Notes: generated by a model from the letters alone, not told the origin. Shown: positions 49,301 through 55,259, numbered from the stretch's first letter. The stretch is 64,000 nt of DNA from Periplaneta americana (GCF_040183065.1 NC_091126.1:145044204-145108203), one strand, 5' to 3'. Numbers and translations are program-made.

Positions 49301-51872
49301 CGAAATATGTAAGTCCGCAGAGGTTCACTATATCCGGAATTACTGTACATACCGTACATTACACGTTATAAAACACTATTCAGAATATTAAAATAGCTAA
49401 TAATTACATGCAAAATAATATCAAATTTGCATATTTTTTTACAACAGTAAAACATTTACATAATAAAATATATAATTAATTAAATGTAATAGGTTAATGA
49501 AGATTGACATATCATTTACTTTTAATATGTATACTTTATATTATTTGCTATATGTGACTAGTTGCAGGAAATGGGACCTAAAGTCGGATTTTTAATTTTT
49601 TGTTTGTGGTTTTAAAGAGAGGATGAAATACTGAGCATTTTTTAAATTCATGGTTCTAGGTGCTATAGTTTTTAATATATTACTTATAGAACATTGATAT
49701 TACATTATGTGTTTTTCGAGAAAAATGTAAATTAAAGTTTTCATTTGTTTTCTTAGCAACTATAAGAAAGCTTTATGTATTTAAGAAGCACTGTGTAAAA
49801 CTATGTCCTAGTTTAGTATGTAAAAAAGCCTACAGATAGCGCAAGATGTCAAAACATAGAAATGCAGTTTTTACACCAAAAATTCGTTATTTTGCTCTCC
49901 TGTAAATGGATGGTAATAACTTCATCTTAACCCTCGTTTTCTACGGTTTTAGTAAATGGCACTTGGCCCACTATGGTTCTGAACCCTTCAATTAGAATGA
50001 TGTGGGCACGTAAGATGAAGCAGACCAAAGATTACCGAGGAAAATTTTAGATTGGTTTCCACCTGGGAGAAGGAAGATAGGTCATCCTAAGATGACGTGG
50101 TTACATGAGGTCAGAATATGGATGAGTGAGAGAGGATTGGAAGAAATGGATTCGGAAGACAGGATGGAGTGGGAAAGATAAATTAAATGCCATACATTTT
50201 GTATACAAGAAGATGGTATGCATTGAAAACCTGTTAATATAATTACAAAATAGCGTCATAATTATCACCAAAGTTGTATTTGTCCTGTGAAAATTTAAAT
50301 TGTGTGCATAGTTTTATCCGAAATATACCAAATACTGACCATTATTACAAATAATGCATGAAATCCATAGCTTTCTGTGACTTTCACGTATTACAGTTAT
50401 AGATCACGTGCCATTTTGGGCTGTAGCCTATTATAAAATAAAGATATCAAGGCTTCCTGCAATCCAGAAAGTTGATGTAAAGCAGCGGTGGCGAAAATGT
50501 AATCGTGCGCCGAGCCACTGTGTTACCTGCAACGTGCATAGCACCTATGGAGGGAGGCGGACACCCGAAGGGAAAGTGAAGCAACTGTCTGACTTATTAA
50601 CGGATTTCCATTTTCCTTACGTCAAGCACTTAAATATAATTTTATATAGTACAAGGCTACAAACTAATGTTTAGTACGTGTAAGGAAGAAAGAAATGATC
50701 AATAAATGAACAATATCATAAGCTAAAATTAACTGTCTTCAGAATGTCTCTGCGACAAAGTTTCAAAATCAGGAATTATGTCACTTACTGCCAGTCGTAG
50801 TTGATCACGAAGGTATTTGTCTGTCAGTCATGATCTAAATTTGATTTTTACTATTTTAAATGTTGAAAATAATTTTTCACGAACGTAAGTTGTAGCGAAC
50901 ATGGCTTCAACAGAGCAAGCGAAAGAACGAAGCTTCGGATATTTATTTTTTGGCAAAGATTTGAAAGTTCAACATTTGTCAAGTCCTTACATCTAACTTT
51001 CAATTGACATCACATAGTAAATCAGTGAGTTCAAATTGAAGAGCTAACCGCATTATTCCTACATCTGCTGAAAAAGGGTCGACGTACAGAGATGATGATG
51101 ATGATGATGATGATGACAACAACAATAACACTTAACCTTTTAATGTTTCATCAGTAACATGTAGTATAATGCCGTTTTATGTTATACAACCGTTTTCCTC
51201 GTAATACTTGTGAACAAATCATACATTTAATATTCTCATCATATTGACAGCAAAAAAATGCGTCCTCCCATCCTACTTGGAACTTTCGTACATGGTTTCG
51301 AGAGAGACATATGCCACTCGCAGGTCAGAGACAAATACAAATGGAACGGAGTTTGACTCCAGTGAGTGAGAGGGTGGGGGCTGGCGGAGGTTAGAAGCAA
51401 GCGAAATGTACAGCTATCACTGCGAGCCACAATGTCTCGCGAGTCACGTTCTCGCCACGGCTGATGTAGAGTTTCATGAAAAGTTTTCAGGCGTAAATGC
51501 AAGCAGATAGTAGGCCTATAGTATAACCGTTTAAGAAGAATTAGAATATGAAAGAAAATAAGTAGGCTATCACTTTTTTTAATATTCATAATGTATGCAA
51601 TAAAACTGAAATAACATTTTGTTGTCTTGCGATTGTTAATAATACCAAGTTCCTTAACAATAAAATACATTAATCACAGCATAGAGATATTTTGTCTTAT
51701 ACATGCGAAGTACTTACCCCGAAGTTTAAAATTTTCAACTGTGTCTAGAACCACATGACCAACAAGAGTCTCTCCAGCATAATACATCTCTCGATCCAAT
51801 CGTATGTCAAATTCTCGTATGTAATCCATTTTGGATTAAGACAGTGTTACCGCACCAACATAGCTATTTGTC
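15378..51872 (-). CDS. alpha-arrestin (arrestin domain-containing protein), 8 coding exons, 372 aa
   Basis: Spliced coding exons on the minus strand are 51829-51718, 31154-31032, 28848-28718, 26396-26301, 26187-26008, 21434-21237, 15735-15621 and 15541-15378; together 1119 nt, in frame, with GT/AG at every junction. The N-terminal arrestin domain spans residues 1 to about 150 ([18 protein letters not shown] near the start, [15 protein letters not shown] near 100-115); the Cys cluster CCLCC is at 166-170; the C-terminal domain runs from [18 protein letters not shown] to the HVEGG motif in the last exon. Alpha-arrestins act in the cytoplasm and at endosomes as adaptors for cargo ubiquitination and trafficking. 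No PPxY motif is visible, unlike vertebrate ARRDC1-4, so Nedd4 recruitment is not supported here. The acceptor at 51873-51875 shows a further upstream 5' UTR exon. Introns are 20563, 2183, 2321, 113, 4573, 5501 and 79 nt. The exact subfamily is not assigned. Confidence 0.95.
15621..15735 (-). CDS. arrestin gene coding exon 7
   Basis: Acceptor GTTAACTTATAG ends at 15736; donor ATG|GTAAGT. Encodes residues 281-318 ([20 protein letters not shown] then ATVPFR), the last strands of the arrestin C domain. Ends in phase 1. Confidence 0.93.
17571..17948. repeat. tandem duplication, two units of ~189 bp
   Basis: The block starting GAAAAGTCAT at 17571 recurs at 17760 with roughly 95% identity (shared words GAAAAATTGTAAACCAA, GAATTGTTATTACACG). 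It lies in intron 6 of the arrestin gene. It is long enough and similar enough to be recent. Confidence 0.85.
18036..18283 (+). repeat. tRNA-derived SINE, family B, copy 2, with target duplication
   Basis: Same blocks as 6391-6612, B box GGGTTCGATCCTGG. Flanked by AAGTTCCTTT at 18026-18035 and 18284-18293, a 10-bp target duplication marking a LINE-mobilised insertion. Confidence 0.9.
18834..19490 (-). mobile_element. non-LTR retrotransposon RT fragment (dead)
   Basis: The minus strand reads, with frameshifts and stops, [19 protein letters not shown] (post-catalytic RT palm), [15 protein letters not shown] (thumb), then [20 protein letters not shown] and [15 protein letters not shown]. The same C-terminal block occurs in 52373-52825, so both belong to one jockey-like family by motif order. 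The element is truncated at both ends. Confidence 0.8.
19845..20365. repeat. possible inverted-repeat element
   Basis: TATGCTCGACCAT at about 19842-19854 is inverted at about 20348-20359 (ATGGTCGAGCATA). Inside are a short palindrome around ACCTTTAATG...CATTAAAGGT (19887-19929) and a doubled CAGCCAATGAC (19941, 19972). A 13-bp match is thin support. Confidence 0.35.
21237..21434 (-). CDS. arrestin gene coding exon 6
   Basis: Acceptor GGGCTGTTACAG ends at 21435; donor AAG|GTAAAG. Encodes residues 215-280, with [20 protein letters not shown], the classic arrestin-C block (LxVPPxPPSxxxxCxLIxIxYxL type). GC-rich compared with its surroundings. Phase 0 on both sides. Confidence 0.95.
21833..22140. 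mobile_element. piggyBac-like MITE, 308 bp, TTAA target duplication
   Basis: Ends read CCCCTTTAGGCCTGATGT and, inverted, CCCTTTCAGACCTGAATTTA, both directly abutting TTAA (21829-21832 and 22141-22144). The CCYTT terminus with a TTAA duplication is characteristic of piggyBac. The palindrome GTACATTATAATGTAC lies just inside the left end. No coding sequence. Confidence 0.8.
22670..23801 (-). mobile_element. PIF/Harbinger element, 1132 bp, TTA target duplication
   Basis: Ends read GGCAGAGTGCCCACT and, inverted, GGCAGAGAGCCCACT, flanked by TTA at 22667-22669 and 23802-23804, the 3-bp target of Harbinger elements. A minus-strand fragment at 23640-23377 encodes [20 protein letters not shown], then [19 protein letters not shown] and [10 protein letters not shown], the N-terminal region of the HARBI1-type transposase; it stops there. 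Deleted, non-autonomous, nested in Tigger element 1. Confidence 0.88.
24232..25761 (+). mobile_element. pogo/Tigger element 2, nested, with dead transposase
   Basis: Ends read CAGTGGAACCTCGTTTTTGG and, inverted, CAGTGAAACCTCGATTCTGG, with TA on both sides. The plus strand encodes [12 protein letters not shown] (CENP-B type HTH), [11 protein letters not shown] (first catalytic Asp), [17 protein letters not shown], then [10 protein letters not shown] where VDNCPAHP is expected (second Asp lost), then after a frameshift [17 protein letters not shown] where QPLDQGVI is expected (third Asp lost). Further stops follow. The start of the protein is missing. Confidence 0.88.
26008..26187 (-). CDS. arrestin gene coding exon 5
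   Basis: Acceptor CACTTTTTAG ends at 26188; donor CAG|GTGAGT. Encodes residues 155-214: the inter-domain Cys cluster [10 protein letters not shown] and the first strands of the arrestin C domain ([20 protein letters not shown]). It is only 113 nt from exon 4. Phase 0 on both sides. Confidence 0.95.
26301..26396 (-). CDS. arrestin gene coding exon 4
   Basis: Acceptor TTATTCTGACAG ends at 26397; donor TTG|GTAAGC. Encodes residues 123-154 ([20 protein letters not shown]...), the end of the N-terminal arrestin domain. Phase 0 on both sides. Confidence 0.93.
26600..28390 (+). mobile_element. non-LTR retrotransposon, family S, copy 1, 3' part, with nested hAT
   Basis: Encodes [20 protein letters not shown] and then FKNNLK at 26765-26880, the C-terminus of a CR1/L2-like polyprotein. 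A long 3' UTR follows, with tandem GTCAGTGAAATGTGT units (split by the hAT 27160-28003) and ends in a conserved hairpin tail CCACTGCCA...TTGCAGTG followed by TAAATAAATACATA at 28330-28380. A second copy of the same layout is 34660-35860. Confidence 0.75.
27160..28003. mobile_element. hAT-type element, 844 bp, 8-bp target duplication
   Basis: Ends read CAGTGGCGTAGC from both sides. Flanks CCGATCAG (27152-27159) and CTGATCAG (28004-28011) match in seven of eight positions. Interior shares a block (GATTGGTTGGAACATCGTAA, TAACACCAATAAGACATGAC) with 33270-33300. No transposase seen. Confidence 0.88.
28718..28848 (-). CDS. arrestin gene coding exon 3
   Basis: Acceptor CTTATTTTCAG ends at 28849; donor AAG|GTATTT. 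Encodes residues 79-122 with [20 protein letters not shown] and CSFE, then IRYYIK, the most diagnostic arrestin-N stretch. Ends in phase 0. Confidence 0.95.
29437..30331. mobile_element. TIR element, ~0.9 kb, containing a ~160-bp duplication
   Basis: GGGGAGAGGATGGTATTTTTT at about 29443 is inverted at about 30306-30325. Inside, a block with TTTGTGGGTATTTGTGCCCT and TATCGGATGTTGAG is present twice (about 29500-29640 and 29665-29810). Superfamily unknown; no transposase. Confidence 0.65.
31032..31154 (-). CDS. arrestin gene coding exon 2
   Basis: Acceptor TTTTGTTCCAG ends at 31155. Encodes residues 38-78, including [13 protein letters not shown], a typical arrestin-N strand. The donor is G|GTTATT, a weak but GT-starting site. 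Phase 1 on both sides. Confidence 0.93.
31510..31615. repeat. short tandem repeat, ~40-bp unit
   Basis: Three successive copies of AAAATAGGCAGGCAAAAAGG with CATTATAAATAGCT between them. A related GGCAAAAAAG / GGCAGAAAAGG region lies at 32100-32170, perhaps the other end of one element. Confidence 0.7.
32810..33071. mobile_element. MITE-like element with ~35-bp inverted ends
   Basis: TGAAGACTGGACATAAAAAG and GCTGTAAGTGCCAA at 32812-32846 are inverted at 33035-33070 with two or three mismatches. The interior (about 190 bp) is unrelated to any gene that I recognise. Confidence 0.75.
33641..33882 (-). repeat. tRNA-derived SINE, family A, copy 3 (minus)
   Basis: Contains in reverse order the family A blocks: TTACGACGCTTTATCAACAG, GATGAAGGTGATAATG, CGAAAGTTACCCAGCA and a degenerate tRNA head with GGATTTCAACTCGGG in place of the B box. 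Confidence 0.88.
34265..34560 (-). repeat. SINE family C body fragment (minus)
   Basis: Shares with 53880-54240 and 44588-44700 the blocks GGCTTGGTTTTACGTGGGCT, GAATCCGACGCTGACAGGT, CTCTGATAGAG and CCCGTTTCGCGGACG. The tRNA-like head is not present here. Confidence 0.65.
34620..35860 (+). mobile_element. non-LTR retrotransposon, family S, copy 2, 3' part (dead)
   Basis: Encodes [15 protein letters not shown], then after stops [16 protein letters not shown] and [20 protein letters not shown], ending [11 protein letters not shown] at 35128; these blocks are the C-terminal domain of CR1/L2-like elements. The 3' UTR has tandem GTCAGTGAAGTGTG units at 35190-35580 and ends in the hairpin tail near 35800-35845, as in copy 1. 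Confidence 0.8.
35896..35946. repeat. (ATT)n microsatellite
   Basis: About 50 bp of ATT repeats beyond the 3' end of family S copy 2. A run of Asn codons on the minus strand here is translation of this tract, not a protein. Confidence 0.97.
36318..37420 (-). pseudogene. DDE (IS630/Tc1-like, DDE_3) transposase pseudogene, core deleted
   Basis: On the minus strand the N-terminus is [20 protein letters not shown] (about 37415) with the HTH-like [20 protein letters not shown]; the frame then shifts to [30 protein letters not shown]. After about 37000 the frame resumes with [20 protein letters not shown] (second catalytic Asp) and [14 protein letters not shown] (catalytic Glu), ending at 36321. 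The first catalytic Asp region, normally about 80-100 residues before LLPN, is missing. This family occurs widely in arthropod genomes by my recollection. Confidence 0.85.
37517..38506. mobile_element. 990-bp unit bounded by 40-bp inverted repeats, enclosing a LINE fragment
   Basis: AATTGAAGGGCTCAGAGCCA continuing to 37556 is exactly inverted at 38467-38506 with one mismatch. Almost all of the interior is a non-LTR fragment on the minus strand (37630-38450). A single end-like copy (TGGTTCTGAACCCTTCAATT) occurs at about 49973-49993. Confidence 0.75.
37630..38450 (-). mobile_element. non-LTR retrotransposon 3' part with intact YADD
   Basis: The minus strand from 38419 encodes [20 protein letters not shown] (the intact RT catalytic box), [20 protein letters not shown], then [20 protein letters not shown] and [20 protein letters not shown]. 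One frameshift later the same product continues [37 protein letters not shown] to TGA near 37656. The 3' end is a GATGATGATGATGA tail at about 37635-37650. The 5' part is missing. Confidence 0.88.
39996..40412. mobile_element. MITE 'CAGAGCAGAAGTGG', copy 1, split by hairpin element
   Basis: Inverted ends of about 85 bp carry CAGAGCAGAAGTGGT, AAGTCAAAAATGGGTAATGA and AAAATACAGCGCAAAGTAGC. Subtracting the insertion and its duplication leaves about 215 bp. Copy 2 (52010-52920) has the same interior (GTCAGTGAATAGCACGAAG), so the unsplit form can be inferred by comparison. Confidence 0.82.
40133..40322. mobile_element. hairpin element 2 with 12-bp target duplication
   Basis: Arms 40168-40235 and 40252-40319 are perfect 68-bp inverted complements with a 16-nt loop. 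A tail of about 35 nt on the left contains, in reverse, GCCGGCCGTGAAAGCCT. Flanked by GAAGGATATATT at 40121-40132 and 40323-40334. Same architecture and a related tail word as hairpin element 1 (3018-3241), but the arms differ. Confidence 0.85.
41669..43172. repeat. inverted pair TGAGGAGCATCGTTTCAAAT
   Basis: The word TGAGGAGCATCGTTTCAAAT plus ATTATGTCCA at 41669-41700 is inverted at 43141-43172, and TACGATTTGAAAC variants recur at 42968, 43006 and 43047. It may be a further nested element, but no target duplication is clear. Confidence 0.45.
43262..44264 (+). mobile_element. non-LTR retrotransposon C-terminal/3' fragment
   Basis: Encodes [27 protein letters not shown] and, after stops, [27 protein letters not shown], which is the R-x-WNxLP C-terminus typical of many non-LTR proteins. 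The 3' end carries a hairpin GAAGGCCTTATGGCCTT followed by AACTCTGCCAGCGAAAATAA at about 44220-44262. A remnant of the same 3' end lies inverted at 55136-55190. Confidence 0.7.
44588..44899 (-). repeat. SINE family C, copy 2 (minus)
   Basis: Reverse complement carries the B box GGGTTCGATCCTCG, then ACAAAGCAGATGTTGCAGAG, TACTCCCGTTCC, CATTCCACCAACAC, TCATCTATCATCCGCA and the body TCGTATGCGGACGGGA. All occur in the same order in 53670-54135. A poly(C) run (44706-44719) lies inside. Confidence 0.8.
45011..46283 (+). mobile_element. nested hAT element, 1273 bp, perfect 8-bp duplication
   Basis: Ends read CAGTGGCGGTTCCT and, inverted, CAGTGGCGGCTCCT. CTTAATAT flanks it exactly at 45003-45010 and 46284-46291. 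Near its right end (46074-46190) the plus strand encodes [20 protein letters not shown], then after one stop [13 protein letters not shown], which resembles the N-terminus of a hAT transposase. The rest of the protein is absent. Confidence 0.9.
46314..46363. repeat. (ATT)n microsatellite
   Basis: About 48 bp of ATT repeats directly to the right of the nested hAT, followed by a degenerate (ACT)n stretch. Confidence 0.96.
46517..47214 (-). pseudogene. hAT transposase pseudogene: BED finger joined to C-terminal dimerisation domain
   Basis: From ATG at 47214: [29 protein letters not shown] is a BED-type zinc finger (C-x2-C ... H-x4-H). [14 protein letters not shown] follows, as in ZBED5/ZMYM-type hAT proteins. 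Later, with frameshifts, come [39 protein letters not shown] and [14 protein letters not shown], the hATC dimerisation domain, with a stop at 46519-46517. The catalytic middle is deleted. Confidence 0.88.
47348..48346 (+). mobile_element. hAT-type element, 999 bp
   Basis: Ends read CAGGGGCGGCCCG and, inverted, CAGTAGCGGCTGG. Flanks CATTGGCC (47340-47347) and TATTGGCC (48347-48354) match at seven of eight positions. The plus strand at 47797-47958 encodes [39 protein letters not shown], a block like the mid-region of DUF4371-type hAT transposases; no other part of the protein is seen. Confidence 0.8.
48438..49345 (+). mobile_element. pogo/Tigger element, 908 bp, TA target, family P copy 2
   Basis: Ends read CAGTAAACTCTGGATATAGT and, inverted, CAGTAATTCCGGATATAGTG, with TA at 48436-48437 and 49346-49347. 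At 49063-49195 the plus strand encodes MSKRKK then, after frameshifts, [11 protein letters not shown] and [20 protein letters not shown], the N-terminal psq-type HTH of Tigger/jerky transposases. The rest is deleted. Confidence 0.85.
49965..50185 (+). mobile_element. non-LTR retrotransposon C-terminal fragment
   Basis: Encodes [40 protein letters not shown] and [17 protein letters not shown], the GHVxRM / GRPxxxW / DRxxWR tail of a non-LTR protein. Preceded by a copy of the TTCTGAACCCTTCAATT end seen at 38491-38506. Confidence 0.7.
50483..51463 (-). mobile_element. hAT element, 981 bp, with transposase C-terminus
   Basis: Ends read CAGCGGTGGCGAAAA and, inverted, CAGCCGTGGCGAGAA. Flanks ATGTAAAG (50475-50482) and ATGTAGAG (51464-51471) match at seven of eight positions. 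The minus strand at about 51060-50745 encodes [16 protein letters not shown], then in another frame [29 protein letters not shown], and after one stop [20 protein letters not shown], the hATC domain as in EPM2AIP1/GTF2IRD2-type proteins. The 5' part of the gene is deleted. The (GAT)n run 51088-51114 lies just upstream. Confidence 0.85.
51088..51114. repeat. (GAT)n microsatellite
   Basis: Nine GAT units, followed by a short (CAA)n. Confidence 0.95.
51718..51872 (-). CDS. arrestin gene exon with start codon (coding 51718-51829)
   Basis: ATG at 51829-51827 begins [20 protein letters not shown], the opening beta strand of an arrestin fold. The donor GGG|GTAAGTA is at 51717. A good acceptor (TTTTTTATGTTGCAG) ends at 51873, giving a 43-nt 5' UTR portion 51872-51830, so this is not the first transcribed exon. 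Encodes residues 1-37 and the first base of codon 38. Confidence 0.93.
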
Positions 51873-52009
51873 CTGCAACATAAAAAAGTATCACTATAGT
51901 ATGAACAAAAAAAAATGGTCGGTAATACAACAAAACTGGTTGCTTTAAGCTGCGGACGAGGTTGTTCAGAGAAGAAATACTCTTGATGTAAAGTATAGTT
52001 GAGCTGTTC

Positions 52010-52920
52010 AGAGCAGAAGTGGTGTAGGCTAAGTCAAAATTGGGTAATGAGGTTTAAAGTGAAATTCTCTAAAATACAGCGCAAAGTAGCAATTAATATG
52101 TACTTCGTGCTATCCACTGACTACTAATAGTTTAAATAAATAAATATATTTATTTATTTATTTATTATTTTGCTAATAATTATAACATAACATATATTAT
52201 ATATAGAAAAAAATTAGCTCGCCCCTGAAAGAGGAGAACTCGTGCTCAGGGGCGGATTCCTGAATTGAAATTAATAAGTATACAATACAATTTGTTTATG
52301 TCTACTATGCAATTATAGTATATAAATTTAAATTTACAATTTTTCAATTTTTATAAAATCCATACATAACTTTTAAAATTTAATACTAGAACTATTAGAA
52401 TTGACAAGATTAGGATATTTAAATATAAATTTGTTATATATTCTTGGGTCTAAATTACTACTATGATTAAATACTCTAACAGTGTTGCATTTTGTTTCAA
52501 ACAATCTTAAAGAATTCATACCTTTCATTTCATAACTATGAGAATACAATTCAAAATTATTTCGATTTTTATGTATGAATTTTATTAATACAATATAATA
52601 AATTTGTCTTACGTTAAGTACATTAAAGTCTAAAAACAAATTTTGAGATGGAAAATCAATAGGTTTATGAAGACATATTTTAATTATTTTCTTCTGTAAT
52701 AAATAAAGTGGATTAAAATTGGATTTAAATGAGCTACCCCATCCTATAATTTCATACATAGTTACCGATTGAAATGAAGTTAAATATATTGTGCGTAATA
52801 AACTTATTGAGAAGTAATTCCTCAATAAAATGGAATATTAATGGCTACTTTGCGCTGTATTTTACGGAATGTTCACTTTAACCCTCATTACCTATTTTTG
52901 ACATACACCACTTCTGCTCT
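52010..52920. mobile_element. MITE 'CAGAGCAGAAGTGG', copy 2, split by a non-LTR insertion
   Basis: Left end 52010-52095 and inverted right end about 52840-52920 match the ends of 39996-40412, and the interior word TAGCACGAAG / CTTCGTGCTA is shared. Between about 52141 and 52840 the element is interrupted by a reverse-oriented non-LTR fragment. Confidence 0.8.
52141..52840 (-). mobile_element. non-LTR retrotransposon 3' part, 5'-truncated insertion
   Basis: The minus strand at 52825-52373 is open for 150 codons: YEIIGWGSSFKSNFNPLYLL, QKKIIKICLHKPID, then VRQIYYIVLIKFIHKNRNNF. This is the same C-terminal block as in 18834-19490. The 3' UTR has a hairpin CGCCCCTGA...TCAGGGGCG (52221-52254) and ends in AAATAAATAAATAAATA. 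It reads as a 5'-truncated, target-primed insertion into a MITE. The catalytic RT part is absent. Confidence 0.82.
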
Positions 52921-52956
52921 CAACGACTTAGTTGCTTATATGCATCGTAGTAGTAC

Positions 52957-53142
52957 CGCAGTCTAGTAAATAGTCACGAAGATTGAGTTGTGAGGGTGCT
53001 AGGAACAATAGACTGTGCCAGTACTATTTCGCATTGTCTGTAATGAGGCGATATTAGCGATCGTAATGGTTAGCAACTATCTATGGATGCATATTTACTA
53101 CGTATTGAGCTTCGTGACTGTAGGCCTATATACTAGACTGTT
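52957..53142. mobile_element. MITE, family 'CACAGTCTAG', copy 4
   Basis: Same orientation and order of blocks as copy 1 (4014-4195). GTAGTAC flanks both sides. Its right inverted end carries an extra GGCCTA compared with all other copies (53123-53128), producing TAGGCCTA. Confidence 0.85.
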
Positions 53143-53343
53143 GTAGTACTACTGTTCGCATTTCAGGAGAAGATCGGAGCAAGAAATGCGAGTTTTCCCC
53201 CACTCTTATAACCAAGTCCGACACGGAACCGATCGGCCAATGACTGAGCCTTGCTTTTACCAGCCAGCCATTGACTGAGCCTTCTTTGTCCCAGTCGGCC
53301 AATGACGCTACCCCCATCCATCTACTCCTTCAAAGATACTGAG

Positions 53344-53589
53344 ACTCTACACCTGTGGAGTAACGGTTAGCGCGTCTGGTCGCGAAACCAGGTGGCCCGT
53401 GTTCGATTCCCGGTCGGGGCAAGTTACCTGGTTTAAGTTTTTCCGGGGTTTTCCCTCAACCCAATATGAGCAAATGCTGGGTAACTTTCGATGTTGAACC
53501 CCGGACTCATTTCACCGGCATTATCACCTTCATCTCATTCAGACGCTAAATAACCTAAGATGTTGATAAAATAACCTACTAAAAATAAA
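53344..53589 (+). repeat. tRNA-derived SINE, family A, copy 2, with target duplication
   Basis: A-box region GTAACGGTTAGCGCGTCTGG, B box TGTTCGATTCCCGG, body as in 9055-9312. Flanked by AAAGATACTGAG at 53332-53343 and 53590-53601, a 12-bp duplication showing a LINE-mobilised insertion. Confidence 0.93.
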
Positions 53590-53669
53590 AAAGATACTGA
53601 GTTACTAGCTTTCCCTCTCTTCTTACCTCGCGAAGACTATACTCCCATCGCAGGAATCCTCTCGTGAAA

Positions 53670-54135
53670 TTTGGACAGTAGTAGGCCTTCCATCCAGACG
53701 ACCCAGGTTCGATCCCAGGCTAGGTCGTGATGAAAAATGTGGCGGGCAAAGCAGTTGTTGCAGAGCGTTTTTCTCGGGGTACTCCCGTTTCCCTTTATCA
53801 TTCCACCAACACACTCCAACTCCCTCTCGTTTCATCTATCATCCGCAGTATTAAAAATGCGGTGAGGTGAAGTCTTCGGGGTATTTCCGATGCTGATGTA
53901 GGAAAGATTTGGGACTTGGGGCTCCGGGACCCTGGGGCTCATCAGGCTACTCGTATGCGGACGGGAATTAGCTCCATCAGAACTGAGGCAGGATGGCCCA
54001 CCTGTCAGCGTCGGCTGATCAGGAAGGGCTTAGTGCCCCTGGGGCTTATCAGGCTACTCGTCCTCGAAGCGGGACTGCCTCTAACAGGAGCTGATTCAGG
54101 ATGGTCCACCTGTCAGTGTTGGATTCACTAATGCC
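53670..54135 (+). repeat. SINE family C, copy 1 (longest)
   Basis: tRNA-like head with CCCAGGTTCGATCCCAGG (B box); then GCAAAGCAGTTGTTGCAGAG, CATTCCACCAACACACTCC, TCATCTATCATCCGCAG, then a body with two copies of GGCTCATCAGGCTACTCGT / GGCTTATCAGGCTACTCGT and two of CACCTGTCAG. A further shared block (CGGTTTGGCCCAT inverted, to 54245) follows. Confidence 0.8.
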
Positions 54136-54795
54136 ATTACGATCGCAATCATCGTATATAAGAGCGCTCAATGGGCCAAACCGAGTCTAAGTGTATGGAG
54201 CACGGACCCGTTCCAGGTCCAGCCCACTTAAAAACCAAGCCAAACCAAATAGTGTTAAAAGTAGCCAAGTTTTTAATTAACTTAACGACGTTTATTACTG
54301 AAGTATTTATGCAGCATCTAAACGAGTAACGAATGGTTACCAAATCTTGATTTAGCACTCTACAAAGGACAGGATTCTTTTATGTGCCGTAAATCTACGA
54401 TACGAAACCCAAAAATGTCTTCCTTTCTAGAAAAGATCATGCTAAAGTTTTTATTTAAAATTCATTGTTCTCGGCGGGATTTGGACATGTGAACTTAATG
54501 TTAAACTCGAGATCATCGAGTGAAGACAGTTACTGTATTTGTACTCGTATTGTCTGCCATCCTCCACCCTGGGAGTGCTAATCGTTTATCAGCCAATTTT
54601 GGATGCAAAATTATAAAATTTATATAATTATACATGGTGTAACCAGAAAAGTGGGCGAAACGTCAGGCATGGTTTTCTTGTATGTATATAAGAAAAAATT
54701 GTTATATCATCAATCAACATGGGTCCGGAAATGCTTGGTTTCTGAGTAGGTTTTGCAAATGATCATAGCGCACTCCAACACGTTTGTTTTCTGGA

Positions 54796-54897
<102 letters not shown>

Positions 54898-55110
54898 TCA
54901 TGGAATGAAACTATCTTGTTTCACTTTCCTGCCCTAGTAGAAGAGCAATTCCACTGCAAACAGATCAAGATTTGACATTGCTATCTTCGACTTCCTTTTT
55001 TTAAATTTTTCGGACACGTTTAACAGTTTCTTGAGTCTTGGGCTCAGATGAGAGGTAAAAATATATTTAATACTATGGAAATTTATATAGCCTACAATAA
55101 AAATATGGAA
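54898..55110. repeat. dispersed repeat, pair member 1
   Basis: TTCCACTGCAAACAGATCAA, GACATTGCTATCTTCGA and AGGTAAAAATATATTTA in order recur at 58459-58790 with about 80% identity. Both members neighbour 3' ends of the family R non-LTR element (55391, 58388), so this could be part of that element's far 3' flank or an independent repeat. Confidence 0.7.
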
Positions 55111-55207
55111 ATATGAATGTATTTATCTGGCAGTGTTAAGTGCTTGTGGCCTTCTCTTCTACTGAACCAGGTCAACAATTAATACAAATACAAAATTTAT
55201 AACATAA

Positions 55208-55208
<1 letters not shown>

Positions 55209-55257
<49 letters not shown>
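55209..55257. repeat. (AAT)n microsatellite
   Basis: About 49 bp of AAT units. Confidence 0.96.

Positions 55258-55259
<2 letters not shown>

Noticed and set aside
53916-54131. 71-codon plus-strand frame
   Set aside because: It is the body of SINE family C; a tRNA-derived SINE is not protein-coding.
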